From: Kistimonas sp964291505
Lineage (GTDB): Bacteria > Pseudomonadota > Gammaproteobacteria > Pseudomonadales > Endozoicomonadaceae
Length of the DNA: 64,000 nucleotides
Assembly: GCA_964291505.2 (NCBI GenBank)
Contig: OZ220216.1
Coordinates: forward strand, 2,046,001 to 2,110,000
Reading direction: 5' to 3'
Part shown: positions 1 to 8,606 of the stretch, piece by piece
How positions within the stretch are numbered: position 1 is the stretch's first letter
How the letters are laid out: each line of letters starts with the position of its first letter
Position numbers and translations under genes: made by a program
The notes under the pieces: generated by a model
What the model was told of the DNA's origin: nothing
Seen by the model: only the letters and a program-made list of their open reading frames with translations
Databases searched by the model: none

Positions 1-364
1 CATGCACATTCACCATCCACACGCCCAACCTGGCCGCAGCGGCAACCGCTTTACTTGTTGTATTAGGGATATCATGGAATTTCAGATCAAGAAAAACATC
101 AAATCCTTTATGCTGCAGCGCTTCAACCACAGCAGGCCCTGCACAGGTAAACAACTCCTTACCCACTTTCACACGACACATCGCAGGATCCAGCCTGTCT
201 GCCATAGCAAGCGCCGATGCAGCATCAGGATAATCCAGGGCGACAATGACAGGTGAGGAGCAGTTGGAAATGCGGATGAAATCATGAGTAATGCGATCTC
301 TCAGACGTGAGCACAGGTGGGGCAAATTCTGACCGAGTATACAGCATGAAAAATGACAATGCAT
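1..364 (-). CDS. pyrF: Orotidine 5'-phosphate decarboxylase, N-terminal part (cut by window edge)
   Basis: Catalyses the last step of UMP synthesis, decarboxylation of OMP. The minus strand reads a clear PyrF N-terminus: PVIVALDYPD, then CRVKVGKELFT, then FLDLKFHDIPNT, which holds the catalytic Lys/Asp/Lys cluster, then the GVWMVNVH strand where the window ends. It follows lapB in the same direction, the usual ihfB-lapA-lapB-pyrF order. The start is unclear. The only in-frame ATG is at 364, preceded by an AGGTG-like site, and gives about 37 residues before PVIV, far more than the family normally has, with a Cys/His-rich unlikely sequence. A TTG at 322 is an alternative. An ATG at 285 lies in another frame. 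The identity is safe; the 5' end is not. Confidence 0.85.
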   Translation of the reverse strand, partial: MHCHFSCCILGQNLPHLCSRLRDRITHDFIRISNCSSPVIVALDYPDAASALAMADRLDPAMCRVKVGKELFTCAGPAVVEALQHKGFDVFLDLKFHDIPNTTSKAVAAAARLGVWMVNVH

Positions 365-448
365 CTTGTACACCTATCAGCGACGCACGTAAAACCTTCA
401 TATAAATCGCCACGACACATGGAAGTACAGCCAAGAAAAGCTGATGAC

Positions 449-1624
449 TTACTCGCCTTCGATACCCATGATCGGTTCAGTCGTTCCCCACTCATGGCAG
501 CGCGGGCAGCGCCAGTGGAGCGTTTTTCCATCGAAGCCACACTGCGTACAACGATAGACAGGTTTACTGTTTAGCAGTCGCCCAGTTAACTCTCGCAACA
601 GCATCAGATTTTGCCGCGGACGACCTTCCGTATTTTCAATATTGAGATCAATCAGTGCATTCAATCCTTTTAACGAAGGCCTTTTGACAATTTGCTCCGC
701 TATAAAACGCCCAGCCTCCTTATCCCCCTGCTGTCGCGCAATCAGCCTGGCAGAAGCCAGAACAACCGCCGCTGAAGGATACTCACGCAGGCATTTTCCA
801 AGATAAACTGACAACCCACGACTGGACCATAATGCCTCAAAACTGCGCTCCAGCAATGGAATACTTTCAGAGATAAACAATGGATTTTGCTGGTAAATAC
901 GCTGCAAAACGCGTGCGGACTCTCGATAGTTTTTTAATGAGCATTCAAGACTTCCGAGAATCAATGTTGCGCGCACATTATCCCGATCCCGCGCAAACGC
1001 AAGACGAAGATTCTTACGGGCCACCAACACATCATTACCTTCAAGCGCCGCTTCAGCCAACTCACAATGATAATGAGCCAACTGGTGCTGGTAACGATGT
1101 CCGTCAACACCTTGTGCCTGGTGAATGACATCAATCGCTCTCTGCCACTCTTTTTCCTGCTCATACACCGACAAGAGCAACTGGACAGATTCATCCGCCC
1201 CTGACCAGGGCGTTTTCAGCATATCCTCAAGCAGTGACTCACCACGATCCAGCAAACCCGCCTTGATGTAATCATGCGCCAGCTCTAACTGAACTCGGAG
1301 TGATTGCTCACGGGTTAGACTCGGTCTTGCGAGAAGATCCTGATGTGCCTGAATCGCTTTTTCAATCTCACCTCGGCGCCGAAACAAACGCCCCAGCACA
1401 ATGTAGGTATCAACGGTATCAGCATTGATTTCCAGCGCCTTGATAAATGACTCAATCGCCTCATCGGTCTGCTCATTCAACAAGTAATTGAGACCGACAA
1501 AGTATTCACTATTCAGTGATCCATCTTGTCGCTGACGGTGTGACTGTTTGCGCTGACGGTATCCCAAGAAAAAACCAGCTGCCATGGACACCAATATCAG
1601 CGCCAGCAAAAGGGGGTCAAACAT
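449..1624 (-). CDS. lapB: LapB (YciM) lipopolysaccharide assembly regulator
   Basis: Inner-membrane TPR protein that links LPS synthesis to degradation of LpxC by FtsH. The 391-residue product has one N-terminal membrane segment (about residues 4-20), helical TPR repeats over residues 40-330, and a C-terminal rubredoxin-like metal knot with Cys359, Cys362, Cys373 and Cys376 (CTQC...CPRC). This is the full LapB architecture at the usual length (E. coli 389). The start lies 3 bases after the lapA stop, so the two are translationally linked. pyrF follows. Confidence 0.95.
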   Translation of the reverse strand: MFDPLLLALILVSMAAGFFLGYRQRKQSHRQRQDGSLNSEYFVGLNYLLNEQTDEAIESFIKALEINADTVDTYIVLGRLFRRRGEIEKAIQAHQDLLARPSLTREQSLRVQLELAHDYIKAGLLDRGESLLEDMLKTPWSGADESVQLLLSVYEQEKEWQRAIDVIHQAQGVDGHRYQHQLAHYHCELAEAALEGNDVLVARKNLRLAFARDRDNVRATLILGSLECSLKNYRESARVLQRIYQQNPLFISESIPLLERSFEALWSSRGLSVYLGKCLREYPSAAVVLASARLIARQQGDKEAGRFIAEQIVKRPSLKGLNALIDLNIENTEGRPRQNLMLLRELTGRLLNSKPVYRCTQCGFDGKTLHWRCPRCHEWGTTEPIMGIEGE

Positions 1625-1627
1625 GGA

Positions 1628-1939
1628 TCAACTTAGCCCCTTCAGCGCATTCATTCTCAGCTTTTTGACCTCCGTCTCAAGCTGCTCGTTTTTACGCTTT
1701 AGAAGAACATGCCTGACACGAAAGCGCGCCACCAAAACCATACCGGAAAAGACGCCAGCAAGGCCACCCAGCAAAAAGCTGACAATAACAACCGCCGAAA
1801 GAGAAGCAGGTGCCATAGGGTATCCGAAAATAGTCAATGCGACCTCAGCCGGATTTTCCAGCACGAAAGAAAAAAGCAGGAAAAAAAGCGCTATAGCCAG
1901 AACAGACCACAGCAATAGACGTACCCACCTGATGACCAT
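1628..1939 (-). CDS. lapA: LapA (YciS) inner-membrane protein
   Basis: Small partner of LapB in control of lipopolysaccharide assembly. The 103-residue product has two hydrophobic helices, about residues 8-28 and 44-68, then a basic, coiled-coil-like tail ending in LRMNALKGLS. The FVLENP segment between the helices is typical of the family. It sits between ihfB and lapB, matching the standard gamma-proteobacterial order. Confidence 0.92.
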   Translation of the reverse strand: MVIRWVRLLLWSVLAIALFFLLFSFVLENPAEVALTIFGYPMAPASLSAVVIVSFLLGGLAGVFSGMVLVARFRVRHVLLKRKNEQLETEVKKLRMNALKGLS

Positions 1940-1959
1940 GTTGTTACATACCCGAATTA

Positions 1960-2262
1960 TTACCGGCCAACACCATCCAGTGCTGCCTGATTCACCCGCT
2001 CACGTAGCTCTTTGCCGGGTTTGAAATGGGGAACATATTTCCCGGAAAGTGCGACGGTTTCGCCGGTCTTGGGATTTCTACCTTTTCTGGGAGCCCGGTA
2101 ATGTAAGGAGAAACTGCCAAATCCGCGAATTTCTATGCGTGCGCCAGAGGATAGTGCACCAGACAACTGATCAATAATAGCTTTCACCGCGAGCTCAACA
2201 TCCTTGAGCATCAACTGATCCTGGGCCTCAGCAATACGTTCTATTAATTCTGATCGAGTCAT
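1960..2262 (-). CDS. ihfB: Integration host factor beta subunit
   Basis: DNA-bending nucleoid protein that pairs with IhfA. The 100-residue product starts MTRSELIERIAEAQ and carries the beta-arm motif GRNPKTGETV with the intercalating proline, followed by VPHFKPGKELRERVN. Length and sequence match IhfB rather than HU or IhfA. It is downstream of rpsA on the same strand and separated from it by a strong terminator hairpin, so it probably also has its own promoter in the roughly 230-base gap. Confidence 0.96.
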   Translation of the reverse strand: MTRSELIERIAEAQDQLMLKDVELAVKAIIDQLSGALSSGARIEIRGFGSFSLHYRAPRKGRNPKTGETVALSGKYVPHFKPGKELRERVNQAALDGVGR

Positions 2263-2436
2263 AACGTGCTTCCCTTATCACGGTGCGCTATCACGCCCCC
2301 TGCCCCCGCTCCAGACGGCAGCGCACTCAAAGACGGCATCGCCGTTTACCCTGACCACTGCCCGGCACCTACAAGAACACAAAATTCTAAGCTAGCCAAT
2401 TCCCCTTCGATAATCAAGCAACTTATTGATAAGCAT

Positions 2437-2470
2437 AAAAAAACCGCCGGTCTAACCGGCGGTTTTTTTA
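2437..2470. terminator. Rho-independent terminator after rpsA
   Basis: Perfect 9-bp stem ACCGCCGGT / ACCGGCGGT (2443-2451 and 2455-2463) with a 3-base loop, flanked by an A-run on one side and a T-run on the other. It can terminate in both directions. It lies 27 bases past the rpsA stop. Confidence 0.93.
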
Positions 2471-2490
2471 CAGCAATTCAGTCGTAAGAC

Positions 2491-4170
2491 TTACTTGCCT
2501 TCCATCTGTGCTTTGATCAGGTCACCGATGGTGGTCGGGCCAGCGGCAGGTTCTTCCTGCTTACCGCGAAGCTCCTTCATAGCAGCCTTCTCGTCAGCTT
2601 CGTCTTTCGCCTTGATGGACAGGCTGATGACGCGGCTCTTACGGTCAATGCTGATGATGCGAGCTTCGATCTCTTCGCCTTCCTTCAGCACGTTGGTCGC
2701 GTCTTCAACGCGGTCACGGCTGATTTCGGAAGCCTTCAGAGTGCCTTCGATCTCTTCACCCAGCTCTACGATAGCAGCTTTGGCGCTCACTTCCTTCACG
2801 GTACCCTTGACGATAGTGCCCTTGGGGTTAGTGTCGGCATACATGGCAAACGGATCGGAATCCAGCTGCTTGATGCCCAGGGAGATACGCTCACGCTCTG
2901 CATCGATAGACAGAACAACGGCTTCGACTTCTTCGCCCTTCTTGTAGTTGCGAACAGCTTCTTCGCCGCCTTCGTTCCAGCTGATGTCAGACAGGTGAAC
3001 CAGACCGTCGATACCACCTTCCAGACCGATAAAGATACCAAAATCGGTGATGGACTTGATGTTACCGGAGATCTTGTCGCCCTTGTTATGCTGACCGGAG
3101 AACTCTTCCCATGGGTTAGCTTTGCACTGCTTGATACCCAGGGAGATACGACGACGTTCTTCGTCGATATCCAGCACCATAACTTCAACTTCATCACCCA
3201 GGGAAACAACCTTGCTCGGGTGAATGTTCTTGTTGGTCCAGTCCATTTCAGACACGTGAACCAGACCTTCAACGCCTTCTTCCAGCTCTACGAAGCAGCC
3301 GTAGTCAGTCAGGTTGGTGACGTGACCGGATACACGGGTACCTTCAGGGAAGCGGTTCTTGATGGCGATCCACGGATCTTCACCCAGCTGCTTCAGACCC
3401 AGGGATACGCGGTTGCGCTCACGGTCGAACTTCAGGACCTTGACGTTGATCTCGTCACCAACGTTGACGATTTCGCTCGGATGCTTGATACGCTTCCACG
3501 CCATGTCAGTGATGTGCAGCAGACCGTCAACACCACCCAGGTCAACGAACGCGCCGTAGTCGGTCAGGTTCTTAACGATACCCTTGACTTCCAGACCTTC
3601 CTGCAGGGTGCCCAGCAGAGCGTCACGCTCAGCGCTGTTTTCAGCTTCCAGAACGGCACGACGGGAAACAACCACGTTGTTGCGCTTCTGATCCAGCTTG
3701 ATAACCTTGAAGTCCAGCTCTTTGCCTTCCAGGTGCGCAGTGTCGCGAACCGGACGGACATCAACCAGAGAACCAGGCAGGAACGCACGAATCGTGCTGA
3801 CGTCAACAGTGAAGCCACCCTTGACCTTGCCGCTGATAATACCCTTGACCACGTCATTGGCTTCAAAGGCTTTCTCAAGCTCTTTCCAGGATTCGGCACG
3901 CTTGGCCTTCTCACGGGACAGCTTGGTTTCACCGAAACCGTCTTCGACTGCATCCAGAGCTACCTGAACAGTGTCGCCCACCTGAATGGTCAGCTCACCG
4001 TTCTCAGCGCGGAACTGCTCCACAGGGATAACACCCTCGGATTTCAGACCAGCGTGAACGATAACCCAGTCGCCATCAATATCAACCACGATACCATCGA
4101 TGATGGAACCAGGCTTCATTTCAATCTCTTTCAGACTCTCTTCGAAGAGGTCGGCAAAGCATTCAGTCAT
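2491..4170 (-). CDS. rpsA: 30S ribosomal protein S1
   Basis: Binds mRNA on the small ribosomal subunit and helps initiation on structured or weak leaders. The sequence shows six consecutive S1 OB-fold repeats, each closed by a variant of DxExxRISLGIKQ. I place the start at 4170 (MTECFADLFEESL, 559 residues) because this matches the E. coli N-terminus and has an ACAGGA ribosome-binding site at good distance. Upstream in-frame codons at 4176 and 4194 are worse. It sits downstream of cmk, as in most gammaproteobacteria. Confidence 0.97.
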   Translation of the reverse strand: MTECFADLFEESLKEIEMKPGSIIDGIVVDIDGDWVIVHAGLKSEGVIPVEQFRAENGELTIQVGDTVQVALDAVEDGFGETKLSREKAKRAESWKELEKAFEANDVVKGIISGKVKGGFTVDVSTIRAFLPGSLVDVRPVRDTAHLEGKELDFKVIKLDQKRNNVVVSRRAVLEAENSAERDALLGTLQEGLEVKGIVKNLTDYGAFVDLGGVDGLLHITDMAWKRIKHPSEIVNVGDEINVKVLKFDRERNRVSLGLKQLGEDPWIAIKNRFPEGTRVSGHVTNLTDYGCFVELEEGVEGLVHVSEMDWTNKNIHPSKVVSLGDEVEVMVLDIDEERRRISLGIKQCKANPWEEFSGQHNKGDKISGNIKSITDFGIFIGLEGGIDGLVHLSDISWNEGGEEAVRNYKKGEEVEAVVLSIDAERERISLGIKQLDSDPFAMYADTNPKGTIVKGTVKEVSAKAAIVELGEEIEGTLKASEISRDRVEDATNVLKEGEEIEARIISIDRKSRVISLSIKAKDEADEKAAMKELRGKQEEPAAGPTTIGDLIKAQMEGK

Positions 4171-4503
4171 TGTCATTCCTGTTAAAGATGTCAAACGAAA
4201 CAGAGCAACGCGGCCTGAACAGGACCAAAACGTTGATGATTTCGCATGATTCCCGCCGTACCACCAGCCTGTACGGGTTAATCATCACAAAGGGGTTATG
4301 ATCCATCACTGGCTGTACGACCTGCAGCAGGATAAAGCTCCTGCCACGTTTCCGGTCGTCAAGACCATCACCCCACCGTGCTTCAGCAAACAGCTGCTAC
4401 CTTCTTTACACTGTGCCGAGATTATTAAGTACTCAACACAACTATAAGACTACAAGGCTTGTAGCTATCTGCTGATGCATAATTCGAATATAGATGCCGA
4501 TTT
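4171..4503 (-). promoter_or_regulatory. cmk-rpsA intergenic region, candidate rpsA leader
   Basis: About 310 bases without a credible gene. In E. coli the rpsA leader is long, structured and the site of S1 autoregulation, so a leader of this size is expected here. Visible structure includes a 7-1-7 inverted repeat CTACAAG/CTTGTAG near 4450-4464, close to the cmk stop, and short GC-rich complementary segments between 4250 and 4380. I could not assign a single convincing promoter. The regulatory role is inferred from the family, not shown. Confidence 0.45.
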
Positions 4504-5196
4504 TCAGATCACTGCGTTACGACGCATGGTATCCAGCACTTTATCCAGCACTTCCTGTATTGTCAGTTTAGTGCTGTCTATGATAATCGCATCATCAGCG
4601 GGCTTGAGCGGCGCAACTGCGCGGTTGCTGTCCTGATCGTCCCGCGCCTTTATATCGGCTAAAAGGCGATCAAGACTAACATCTACCCCTTGGGCTTGCA
4701 ACTGCTCAAAACGACGTCTTGCACGCTCCTCAGTGCTGGCGGTCAAGTAGAATTTGATGTTCGCATCATCAAACACCACCGTGCCCATATCGCGGCCATC
4801 AGCCACCAGACCCGGCATTTCCGCAAAGGCCCGCTGCCTTGACAACAGTGCCCTGCGCACCTCCGGAAGCGTAGCAATCTTGGATGCCCAGGCTCCCACC
4901 TCCTCGGTACGGATCGTATTTTCCACATGCTCACCTTCGAGCACGATACCGCCTTCGGAGACACCATCACCACCGGCCAGGAACTGCACATCCAAATGGG
5001 CAGCCAGCACTTTCAGGGATTCTTCGTCTTCCAGGCTGACGCCGTGATTCACAGCCGCCAGCGCCGTCAAACGATACAGTGCACCACTATCTAGAAGGTG
5101 CCAGCCCAACTCTCGGGCCAGCAAACGGGCAAGCGTTCCCTTACCGGATCCTCCCGGACCATCAATGGTTACAACAGGAACATTGTTTTCAATCAC
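4504..5196 (-). CDS. cmk: Cytidylate kinase
   Basis: Phosphorylates CMP/dCMP. The P-loop GPGGSGKGT lies near the N-terminus, followed by the CMP-binding DSGALYR and VADGRDMGTVVF motifs and the RARRRFEQ lid region. I prefer the GTG start at 5196 (230 residues, close to E. coli's 227), which has GAGAAG 7 bases upstream and overlaps the tyrA::aroA stop in GTGATTGA. A TTG at 5211 would add five residues. The overlap implies translational coupling to the upstream aromatic gene. Confidence 0.95.
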   Translation of the reverse strand: MIENNVPVVTIDGPGGSGKGTLARLLARELGWHLLDSGALYRLTALAAVNHGVSLEDEESLKVLAAHLDVQFLAGGDGVSEGGIVLEGEHVENTIRTEEVGAWASKIATLPEVRRALLSRQRAFAEMPGLVADGRDMGTVVFDDANIKFYLTASTEERARRRFEQLQAQGVDVSLDRLLADIKARDDQDSNRAVAPLKPADDAIIIDSTKLTIQEVLDKVLDTMRRNAVI

Positions 5197-7441
5197 GTCT
5201 GATCTTCTCAATCACTTTAAGTCTGAAGCCAACCGAGTCGGCCAACTCAATAAAATTGGGGAATGAGGTGGCAACATTGCTGCAATCCTTGATGATAATC
5301 TCATCACTGGCACGCAACGCCGCCACCGCAAACGCCATAGCAATACGGTGGTCACCATGACTGTCGATGGTTGCGCCACCCATGTCACCACCCAGAATTT
5401 CAATACCATCCGGCAACGGCCGAGCATCTACACCCAGCGCCTGCAATCCATCCGCCATGGACTGGATTCTGTCACTTTCCTTGACCCGCAACTCCTCTGC
5501 ACCACGCAACAACGTTTTCCCTTCTGCACAGGCTGCTGCGACAAACAGCACGGGGAACTCGTCAATCGCCAGCGGCACCAACTCCTGCGGTATTTCAATC
5601 CCTTTAAGCTGGGCAGAGCGCACCCGGATATCAGCCACCGGTTCGCCACCTACTACCTGCTCATTCTCAAGAGTGATATCCGCCCCCATCAAGTGCAGGA
5701 TATCAATAACGCCGGTGCGGGTCGGATTAATCCCCACATGCTTCAGCAGCACGTCGGAATCCGGTGCGATACTCGCAGCCACCATAAAAAATGCCGCAGA
5801 TGAAATATCCGCAGGAATATCGATTGTCGTTGCCGTCAGCGAGCCACCACCTTCAAGGGCTGCATGATTACCCTCAACAACCACGGGATAACCAAAACCG
5901 GACAGCATACGCTCGGTATGGTCGCGGGTCACGCCTGGTTCAGTTACGGACGTTTCACCTTCGGCATACAGGCCAGCCAGCAACAGACAGGATTTAACCT
6001 GCGCAGAAGCCATCGGCATGGTATAAGAGACGCCCTTAAGCGAGCGACCCCCACGGATTTTCAATGGCGGACGACCTTCCGGTCCAGTCTCAATCTCTGC
6101 CCCCATATCCCGCAGAGGATCCACCACTCGCCCCATGGGCCGTTTTGACAGGGATTCATCACCAGTCAACTCAACATCAAAGCCCTGAGCGGCCATTAAC
6201 CCCGCCATCAGTCGCATGGCAGTACCGGCATTGCCCAGGTAGAGCGGACCCGCCGGCTGTTTCAGCCCGTGCAATCCAACTCCGTAAATAGTGACATGGC
6301 CATTGTGCGGGCCTTCAATGACCACGCCCATATCGCGAAACGCCTGCAGCGTCGCCAGCGCATCCTCACCTTCCAGAAAACCATCAACTTCCGTGACGCC
6401 CTGCGCAAGGGCGCCCAACATGATGGATCGGTGGGAAATCGATTTATCGCCTGGCACACGAATATCACCGCGTACGGAACCGCCCGGCTGGGCCACATAG
6501 GTCAACTGACTGTTTGTCATGGGTTTCAGATACGCCTGATTTTCCAGCATGCTGGTAAAATGCTCCCGCGCCGCCCTGGCCCGGGTGAAAATACCCCGCA
6601 TGGTTTGACTGTCGCCGCTTGAAACGGCTTGATACAAAGTGTCCAGACCCTCCCGAAACGCATCCAGCGCCTCCAGTACAGCCTGGCGATTGGCCTGAAA
6701 AACATCATGCCACATGGTGGGATCACTGGCGGCAATCCGGGTAAAGTCCCTGAAACCGCCGGCCGCATAGCGAAAGATATCCTGGTTATCTTTCTCACCC
6801 GCAAGGGTGTCCACCAAAGAGAATGCTAATAAATGCGGTAAATGACTGGTTTTTGCCAGCACTTCATCATGATGAACGACATCCATGTGGAGCACATCCG
6901 CACCACAAGCTGCCCATAACCCCGTCACACGATTGATGGCCTTTTCGGCGCTTTGCTCAGTCGGGGTCAGAATGACCTTGTGAGCCTCAAACAGATCCGG
7001 ATTCGCGGCCAGAACCCCACTACGCTCCGAACCAGCAATAGGGTGACCTGGCACCAGATTTTCCGGCAAGCGTCCAAAAGCATTTCGGGCACCATCCACA
7101 ACGACCTGCTTACAGCTGCCTACATCAGTAATGACTTTGCGGGACCAGTCGACCTCAAGACCCGCCAACTCTTCCAGCAGAGGCCCAATTCCGAGAATAG
7201 GAACCGCTAACACCAGAAGGTCTGCATCATTAACCGCCGCTTCCAAGGAGTCTGGATAGCCATCAATAATGCCCTGCTCCAATGCAATAGCCAGCGATTG
7301 CCGATCACGATCCCACGCAAGCACACGATAACAAGAACCCCGCTGCTTCAGCGCGGCGGCCAGAGATCCACCAATCATCCCCAGCCCGATCACCAGTACC
7401 GTACTGTCCGATAGCGGCGGCAGCGAAGGTTTATCCGCCAT
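5189..7441 (-). CDS. tyrA-aroA: Bifunctional prephenate/cyclohexadienyl dehydrogenase - EPSP synthase fusion
   Basis: One 750-residue chain joins two aromatic-pathway enzymes. Residues 1 to about 300 are TyrA: NAD-binding GLGMIGGS near residue 20, GHPIAGSERSG, and the SHLPHLLAF catalytic histidine region. A linker follows, and from about residue 308 the chain is AroA: PGDKSISHRS, LGNAGTAMRL, KRPMGRV, RVKESDRI and DHRIAMAF. The AroA half resembles class II EPSP synthases, but the glycine in NAGTA that allows normal glyphosate sensitivity is present. The same fusion is known in Pseudomonas and relatives. It overlaps hisC by 11 bases and cmk by 8. Confidence 0.95.
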   Translation of the reverse strand: MADKPSLPPLSDSTVLVIGLGMIGGSLAAALKQRGSCYRVLAWDRDRQSLAIALEQGIIDGYPDSLEAAVNDADLLVLAVPILGIGPLLEELAGLEVDWSRKVITDVGSCKQVVVDGARNAFGRLPENLVPGHPIAGSERSGVLAANPDLFEAHKVILTPTEQSAEKAINRVTGLWAACGADVLHMDVVHHDEVLAKTSHLPHLLAFSLVDTLAGEKDNQDIFRYAAGGFRDFTRIAASDPTMWHDVFQANRQAVLEALDAFREGLDTLYQAVSSGDSQTMRGIFTRARAAREHFTSMLENQAYLKPMTNSQLTYVAQPGGSVRGDIRVPGDKSISHRSIMLGALAQGVTEVDGFLEGEDALATLQAFRDMGVVIEGPHNGHVTIYGVGLHGLKQPAGPLYLGNAGTAMRLMAGLMAAQGFDVELTGDESLSKRPMGRVVDPLRDMGAEIETGPEGRPPLKIRGGRSLKGVSYTMPMASAQVKSCLLLAGLYAEGETSVTEPGVTRDHTERMLSGFGYPVVVEGNHAALEGGGSLTATTIDIPADISSAAFFMVAASIAPDSDVLLKHVGINPTRTGVIDILHLMGADITLENEQVVGGEPVADIRVRSAQLKGIEIPQELVPLAIDEFPVLFVAAACAEGKTLLRGAEELRVKESDRIQSMADGLQALGVDARPLPDGIEILGGDMGGATIDSHGDHRIAMAFAVAALRASDEIIIKDCSNVATSFPNFIELADSVGFRLKVIEKIRRD

Positions 7442-8555
7442 CAGCGATCTCCTTCAGGACTGCTCTCAGAGCATCGAGAAATTGCTGATTCTCAGCCTCT
7501 GTACCTACCGACACCCGGAGATGGCTCGGCATACCATAAGCTGCAATCGGACGTACGATCACACCACGCTGCAGCAGACGGTCAAAGATACCGTTCGCAT
7601 CACCGCCGGTATCAAACGTGACGAAGTTACCAATGGAGGGAATCCATGACAGCCCCAAACCTGTAAGCCCAACTTCAAGCTGACGCAAGCCATCCGTATT
7701 CACTTGGCGGGAACGCGCAAGATACGCATCATCTTCCAGAACGGCAAGCGCACCTTCCATAGCCACACTGTTCACATTGAACGGCTGCCGGATACGATTC
7801 AGCACATTGGTAATTGATGTACCGGCCACTGCATAGCCAATCCGCAACCCGGCAAGCCCGTATAGCTTGGAAAACGTGCGCGTCACAACAAGGTTTGGAT
7901 AGCGCTCCAGCCAGAGCAGCCCATTGGGGTAATCCGCCTCATCAACATATTCGCAGTAAGCCTCGTCGAGAACGACGATGATATGCTCAGGCACACCGTC
8001 CAAAAACGTCTGCAATGCATCGCGCTTCAGCCAGGTACCTGTCGGATTATTGGGATTGGCAATAAAGATGACGCGGGTCTTGTCGCTGATTCGGTCTGAC
8101 ATGGCAGCCAGGTCATGCCCCCAGTCCTGAGCAGGAGCAACAACGGGGACACCACCTACGCCCAGAGTCACAATGGGATACACCGCAAAGGCATGCTCGG
8201 AGAAAATCACCTCATCACCCGGGGCCACATAGGCTCTGGCCACAAGCTCCAGAACATCATTGGAACCATTACCCAGCGTAAAACACTCCGCCGCAATACC
8301 ATACTTAGCTGACAGCGCCGCTTTCAACGCGAAGCCATTACCATCCGGATAGCGGGCCAAATCACCCACAGCCCGAGCCATCGCATCTACCGCTTTCTGT
8401 GAAGGGCCCAACGGGTTTTCATTACTTGCCAGCTTCACAATCGCGCTTTCTTCAAGCCCCAACTCTCTGGCGACTTCACTGACCGGCTTTCCCGGCTGAT
8501 ACGGTTGCAACCCCTGCACTCCAGGATTTGCCAGCGCTATGTAATCACACCCCAT
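7431..8555 (-). CDS. hisC: Histidinol-phosphate / aromatic aminotransferase
   Basis: PLP-dependent class I/II aminotransferase of 374 residues. SNENPLGPS, NPNNPTGT, LDEAYCEY and the Schiff-base lysine motif TFSKLYGLAGLRIGY are all present. The N-terminus (ALANPGVQGLQPYQPGKP) matches the Pseudomonas HisC copy that sits in the aromatic supraoperon. That position between pheA and tyrA suggests a main role in Phe/Tyr transamination, with histidinol-phosphate activity possible. Confidence 0.92.
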   Translation of the reverse strand: MGCDYIALANPGVQGLQPYQPGKPVSEVARELGLEESAIVKLASNENPLGPSQKAVDAMARAVGDLARYPDGNGFALKAALSAKYGIAAECFTLGNGSNDVLELVARAYVAPGDEVIFSEHAFAVYPIVTLGVGGVPVVAPAQDWGHDLAAMSDRISDKTRVIFIANPNNPTGTWLKRDALQTFLDGVPEHIIVVLDEAYCEYVDEADYPNGLLWLERYPNLVVTRTFSKLYGLAGLRIGYAVAGTSITNVLNRIRQPFNVNSVAMEGALAVLEDDAYLARSRQVNTDGLRQLEVGLTGLGLSWIPSIGNFVTFDTGGDANGIFDRLLQRGVIVRPIAAYGMPSHLRVSVGTEAENQQFLDALRAVLKEIADGG

Positions 8556-8606
8556 CTCTGCTCTTACTCCCGATATTGCGAGCCTGACAGCCCGTTACAA
8601 GGTGAT

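Noticed and set aside
2995..4185. 396-codon open frame on the plus strand opposite rpsA
   Set aside because: It is antisense to the conserved S1 gene; its translation is low-complexity and resembles no family. It results from the strong codon bias of rpsA.
6215..6250. Possible glyphosate-tolerant class II EPSP synthase
   Set aside because: The NAGTA motif has the normal glycine, unlike the tolerant CP4 form; class II similarity alone does not show tolerance.
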